A DNA stretch of 64,000 bases from Pseudarthrobacter sp. NamE2 (GTDB lineage: Bacteria > Actinomycetota > Actinomycetes > Actinomycetales > Micrococcaceae). Of the stretch, positions 61,503 through 64,000 are shown in pieces. The notes under the pieces were generated by a model that saw only the letters and a list, made by a program, of their open reading frames with translations, did not search any database and was not told the DNA's origin. The stretch lies in contig NZ_VAHN01000004.1 of NCBI RefSeq assembly GCF_005796205.1, positions 205,545-269,544 on the forward strand. The letters are read 5' to 3'. A program made the translations under genes and the position numbers. Every line of letters starts with the position of its first letter. Within the stretch, counting starts at the first letter, position 1.

Positions 61503-61754
61503 GTGGCACATTCACAGTTCGACCAGTTTCTCAGCGAAGCCACCTGTCCCAACCAGGAATCCGATTCGACTCTGGAGGGCGATTCCTTCTATGGCCTGTA
61601 CACCAGCTGGTGCTGCCTCTCCGGCGAGGTCCCCCGGTCAGAGCAGGCCTTCTGGACCGCCATGACCCAACGGATCACTCCCGGCCAGTGCCTGAAGATG
61701 AAGGGACCGGCCGCTGCCGACTACATCCTTTACAGCTACCAGGCAGTGGTCTGA
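61503..61754 (+). CDS. 83-residue hypothetical protein, helical, primase-tail-like
   Basis: Reads QFDQFLSEATCPNQESDSTL, DSFYGLYTSWCCLSGEVPRS, EQAFWTAMTQRITPGQCLKM. The FYxLYxxWC...PRSEQAFWxAM pattern resembles the small winged-helix domain found at the end of phage/plasmid primases, here as a free-standing protein. GTG 61503 is the start, with AAAAGAG upstream. It forms a small operon-like group with the next two genes. Confidence 0.5.
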   Translation: MAHSQFDQFLSEATCPNQESDSTLEGDSFYGLYTSWCCLSGEVPRSEQAFWTAMTQRITPGQCLKMKGPAAADYILYSYQAVV

Positions 61755-61762
61755 CCCGCGCA

Positions 61763-62077
61763 ATGACCACAATCCCGGGCACGTACATTCCCCGTGATGC
61801 GCACCAACCACGGGGAAAGCAGCCCTGGTGCGCCGGATGCGACACCGATGCCTTCCTGTCGGTTGAAACCCCCGCCGTAACCGACCGTCAAACCGGCATC
61901 CTGGTGATCGCCCTTCACTGCTCCAACTGCCGCCTGTCCAAGGTATTCGACACCACGGCAGAATACATCGGCATACTCGCTCCCCGTCCGCCAAAGAACG
62001 AGGATACGGATCAACGCAGAAAAAGCCATTCCCGCTGGCGCGGCCTGGGCAGCCCTGCACGAGGACGTAGTCAGTGA
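61763..62077 (+). CDS. 104-residue protein with two Cys-x2-Cys pairs
   Basis: PWCAGCDTDAF and LHCSNCRLSKVF supply two CxxC pairs 40 residues apart, likely a zinc ribbon. The centre is beta-rich (RQTGILVIAL), the tail basic (RRKSHSRWRG). It starts 9 bp after the stop of the previous gene. Function unknown; a nucleic-acid-binding role is possible but unproven. Confidence 0.5.
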   Translation: MTTIPGTYIPRDAHQPRGKQPWCAGCDTDAFLSVETPAVTDRQTGILVIALHCSNCRLSKVFDTTAEYIGILAPRPPKNEDTDQRRKSHSRWRGLGSPARGRSQ

Positions 62078-62198
62078 CGTCATCCGAAACCTAACTGGCC
62101 ACGGCGGTCACGCGCCCCGGGTAATTCGAGCGAGCACCGTGGCCTATTTACTACCGCCCAGGCAAGACGCCTGCGGCAGACTCAATGAAGGATCAATC

Positions 62199-62351
62199 AT
62201 GACGAACAGCCCTTACAACCAAGCAGACATCACCATGGACGCTGGAATTCCCGCCGGTATCGACACCTTCGACCTCACACCGCAGGGACTCGCCGACGCC
62301 CCGGCCCACGAAGAGGACTTCGACAGCATTGTTCACACCGGAAACAGCTAG
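62199..62351 (+). CDS. 50-residue acidic small protein
   Basis: MTNSPYNQADITMDAGIPAG then FDLTPQGLADAPAHEEDFDS: acidic, soluble, no Cys, no membrane segment. GAAGGATC lies 7-10 nt before the ATG, a good ribosome site. It precedes the lipid kinase gene by 21 bp, so both may be co-transcribed. Unknown function. Confidence 0.55.
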   Translation: MTNSPYNQADITMDAGIPAGIDTFDLTPQGLADAPAHEEDFDSIVHTGNS

Positions 62352-62372
62352 TCCAGAATTACGGAGCGCGTC

Positions 62373-63272
62373 GTGAGCACTGTCCGGACCTTCGACTCGA
62401 TTGTCGTGATCTTCAACCCCAACAGCACCGGGGATGCCCCCAGACTCGCTGAGGAACTTCAAGCCGCCCTTGCGGATCTGGTTCCCTACACGGTCGATAT
62501 CTCCCTTCGACCTACCGCCCATGCAGGCCACGCGGTCGAACTGGCGCGGGAGGCAGCCAACGGCGGCAACAACGTGCTCATTGTCTCCGTCAGCGGGGAC
62601 GGCGGCTATAACGAGGTTGTGAACGGCGTCATGCAAGCCGGCAACCCCAACGCCGTCTGCGCTGTGAAGGCGGCAGGAAACGCCAACGACCACCGCAGGA
62701 CTACCCGCACCCAACCGCTTGAGGCAGCAATCGCCGGCGGCAAGGTCCGGCGTATTGACCTGCTGAAGATGACAACCGGCGGAAGCGAAAACGCTGCAAC
62801 AGAGTACGCCCACTCCTACATCGGGTTCGGTCTCACTCCGGTCATGGCCATCGATCTGGAAAAAGGCAGTAAAGGCGCCTACAAAGAGATGTTCTCCGTG
62901 ATGCGCACGTTCTCAAAATTCAAACCCTTCGAGATACGGCTAGAGAACGGCAAACGACGCAAGTTCGACAGCCTCGTCCTGGCGAACATCGCCCAGATGG
63001 CCAAGTACGCCACCCTCAGCGAAGCCGACGCCGCCGCCGCGGACGGCAAGTTCGAAGTCGTGATCTTTCCCCACCGCTCCAAGCTCCGCGTGCTGCTGAC
63101 TGCCCTGCGGGCCACCATCCAGGGGCTGGGCGACCAGCCCAGCGTGAGCAGCTACCGGTTCACAACCCTCAAACCCATCCCGTACCAAATCGACGGAGAA
63201 GTGAAATCCGTCGACGCACATACCCCGGTCACAGTTACCTGTGCACCGGCTGCCCTAGCAACCCTGGGGTAA
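62373..63272 (+). CDS. diacylglycerol kinase-like lipid kinase
   Basis: A 299-residue DAGK-catalytic-domain protein: SIVVIFNPNSTGDAPRLAEE, the nucleotide motif VSVSGDGGYNEVVNGVMQAG, KAAGNANDHRR and IGFGLTPVMAIDLEKGSKGA. The C-terminal lobe is beta-rich and ends with YQIDGEVKSVDAHTPVTVT. Usual family length. The classical GDGTxNE is GDGGYNE here. It would phosphorylate a lipid such as diacylglycerol or a sphingoid/phosphatidyl-sugar precursor; the substrate is unknown. Confidence 0.85.
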   Translation: MSTVRTFDSIVVIFNPNSTGDAPRLAEELQAALADLVPYTVDISLRPTAHAGHAVELAREAANGGNNVLIVSVSGDGGYNEVVNGVMQAGNPNAVCAVKAAGNANDHRRTTRTQPLEAAIAGGKVRRIDLLKMTTGGSENAATEYAHSYIGFGLTPVMAIDLEKGSKGAYKEMFSVMRTFSKFKPFEIRLENGKRRKFDSLVLANIAQMAKYATLSEADAAAADGKFEVVIFPHRSKLRVLLTALRATIQGLGDQPSVSSYRFTTLKPIPYQIDGEVKSVDAHTPVTVTCAPAALATLG

Positions 63273-63324
63273 CCGCTACGTCAGAGTGGCGCACGTCGAA
63301 ACGACCCGCCAGCATGGTTTTTCA

Positions 63325-63579
63325 TCACCCCAAGCACCTTCTTGTTGCGTCAGGCCAGGCAGTAATGCCTTCCATTAGCCACTTCATGATCAACTCATCA
63401 AGAGCAACGTCGAGGGGTTCGAAGTCGAAACAAGAGGCGGGCAACGCCTCATAGATAACGGCGTCGAATTCGAAGGGGTCGTAGCGGCCGCCGTTGTTCC
63501 AGTACAGGATCCAAAGGCCGATCAGGGCTACGGCTTTCGCCCGAAGCAGCTCTCTGGCTACATGGCGTAAGTCCCTCAT
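63325..63579 (-). CDS. 84-residue hypothetical protein
   Basis: MRDLRHVARELLRAKAVALI GLWILYWNNGGRYDPFEFDA, then an acidic helical half ending WPDATRRCLG. The segment AVALIGLWILYW is moderately hydrophobic but probably too short for a membrane anchor. Similar short proteins exist in Arthrobacter relatives without a name. A hairpin lies 33 bp upstream of its start. Confidence 0.45.
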   Translation of the reverse strand: MRDLRHVARELLRAKAVALIGLWILYWNNGGRYDPFEFDAVIYEALPASCFDFEPLDVALDELIMKWLMEGITAWPDATRRCLG

Positions 63580-63611
63580 AGCCAAAACTTGCTTCTGCTA
63601 CCCGCGCCCAA

Positions 63612-63644
63612 CAAGTCCCGGGAGGAGACTGGACCCGGGACTTG
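63612..63644. terminator. perfect 11-bp hairpin
   Basis: CAAGTCCCGGG (63612-63622) and CCCGGGACTTG (63634-63644) with an 11-nt loop. It lies between a leftward small gene and the rightward gene at 63854, so it is more likely an insulating terminator or a palindromic element than part of either gene. Confidence 0.55.
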
Positions 63645-63772
63645 CCTTCAGGTCTCATGCCTGTGTATCCAGGGGCTGGTATGGCTGCTTTTCCGTCGCT
63701 GCCTTTCCGGTCAACGTCTATAAGCCAGCTCATCGGCTTTGCTGCTGGATCCAGGAGACATAGGAAGTGTAC

Positions 63773-63799
63773 TTACTAAAAAAATAGTAACCATGCTTA
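63773..63799. promoter_or_regulatory. TTACTA-TAGTAA inverted repeat with CATGCTTA
   Basis: TTACTA (63773-63778) and TAGTAA (63785-63790) flank six A residues and are followed by CCATGCTTAT. The arms and the CATGCTTA tail echo the elements at 11285-11325. About 55 bp separate it from the start at 63854. A stress-regulator or sigma-factor site is possible. Confidence 0.45.
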
Positions 63800-63853
63800 T
63801 TATTGCATTAGTGCTGGTCCAGCCCCAGCAGTTGACCGCAAATGAAAGAGAGC

Positions 63854-64000
63854 ATGATGACGGAAAATCAGTGGACCAACGTCGCCGGGTCCTCATCGCC
63901 GGATACGGAATTCGACACGACCGGAACATCCCCGGCCGCCCCGCATGCAGCAGGTGACGGCCAGGTTTCCAAGAAGGAGGCGGCCAAGGAGGAAGCGTCG
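63854..64000 (+). CDS. stress-type hydrophilic protein, N-terminal part
   Basis: The first 49 codons read MMTENQWTNVAGSSSPDTEF and DTTGTSPAAPHAAGDGQ, then KKEAAKEEAS, before the window ends. Ser/Thr/Gly-rich starts followed by KxxAxxEA repeats are typical of the hydrophilic leader of phage-holin-like or LEA/nutrient-stress proteins in Micrococcales. GAAAGAGAG precedes the ATG; a second ATG follows directly. The main domain is outside. Confidence 0.55.
   Translation, partial: MMTENQWTNVAGSSSPDTEFDTTGTSPAAPHAAGDGQVSKKEAAKEEAS

Noticed and set aside
62097..62144. GGCCACGG/CCGTGGCC stem before the 50-residue protein, considered as a riboswitch
   Set aside because: 8-bp stem with a 32-nt loop and no match to a known riboswitch core; probably chance.

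Overview
The window is a high-GC actinobacterial chromosome segment, most likely from the Arthrobacter/Pseudarthrobacter group (Micrococcaceae). Pointers are the oleA-oleBC(fused)-oleD cluster, a paaABCDE operon, a MinD-like ATPase gene next to an Lrp/2-oxoacid dehydrogenase operon, frequent GTG/TTG starts, 4-nt stop/start overlaps, and a dispersed repeat of the type GGTTGAGCCTGTCGAAACC. No tRNA, rRNA or CRISPR array was recognised. All family assignments come from reading motifs by eye; no database search was run.

Layout. 1-12 kb is housekeeping and stress-type accessory DNA: an ABC exporter, a Ser/Thr kinase coupled to a lipoprotein with a long charged helix, a haloacid-dehalogenase-like protein, an alpha/beta hydrolase, a zinc alcohol dehydrogenase, a metal-responsive block (intact CzrA-like ArsR, N-terminally shortened CmtR-like ArsR, frameshifted cation efflux gene), a universal stress protein, a DUF4188/TetR divergent pair with a clear operator, and two paralogous STAS-like proteins. 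12.2-16.9 kb is the complete long-chain olefin pathway. 18.1-23.0 kb is the phenylacetyl-CoA epoxidase operon (paaA-E plus an enoyl-CoA hydratase) with a visible promoter and operator.

23.5-49 kb is an exopolysaccharide/capsule island. Its left edge holds a decayed tyrosine autokinase and a decayed nucleotidyltransferase gene, then galU. A leftward block gmd-fcl-WbaP-like transferase-ugd-DUF4012, with a LAxTG surface protein and a VanZ-like protein, diverges from a long rightward run: a WecG/TagA transferase, several glycosyltransferases, a Wzy-like polymerase, acyltransferase, fucosyltransferase-like protein and Wzx flippase. A full-length Wzz/BY-kinase fusion lies convergent to that run. 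Much of the island is visibly more AT-rich than the flanks, as expected of a transferred glycan locus; gmd, fcl and an HxRRGD transferase point to a fucose-containing polymer.

48.9-53.2 kb is a scrapyard: an intact-looking IS3-family element with 26-bp ends and a TTT target duplication, a fragmented hydrolase gene, a hexapeptide acyltransferase, and a fossil partial copy of the lrp-E1alpha locus that stands intact 3 kb further right. 53.2-55.2 kb holds three very small one-helix membrane proteins and a MinD/EspI-like ATPase, the best candidate for an undescribed small system. 55.2-59.7 kb is the 2-oxoacid dehydrogenase operon (E1alpha, E1beta, E2) with a divergent Lrp/AsnC regulator. 59.7-64 kb contains a TetR gene with a probable operator, small unknown proteins, a diacylglycerol-kinase-like gene and, at the edge, the start of a stress-type protein.
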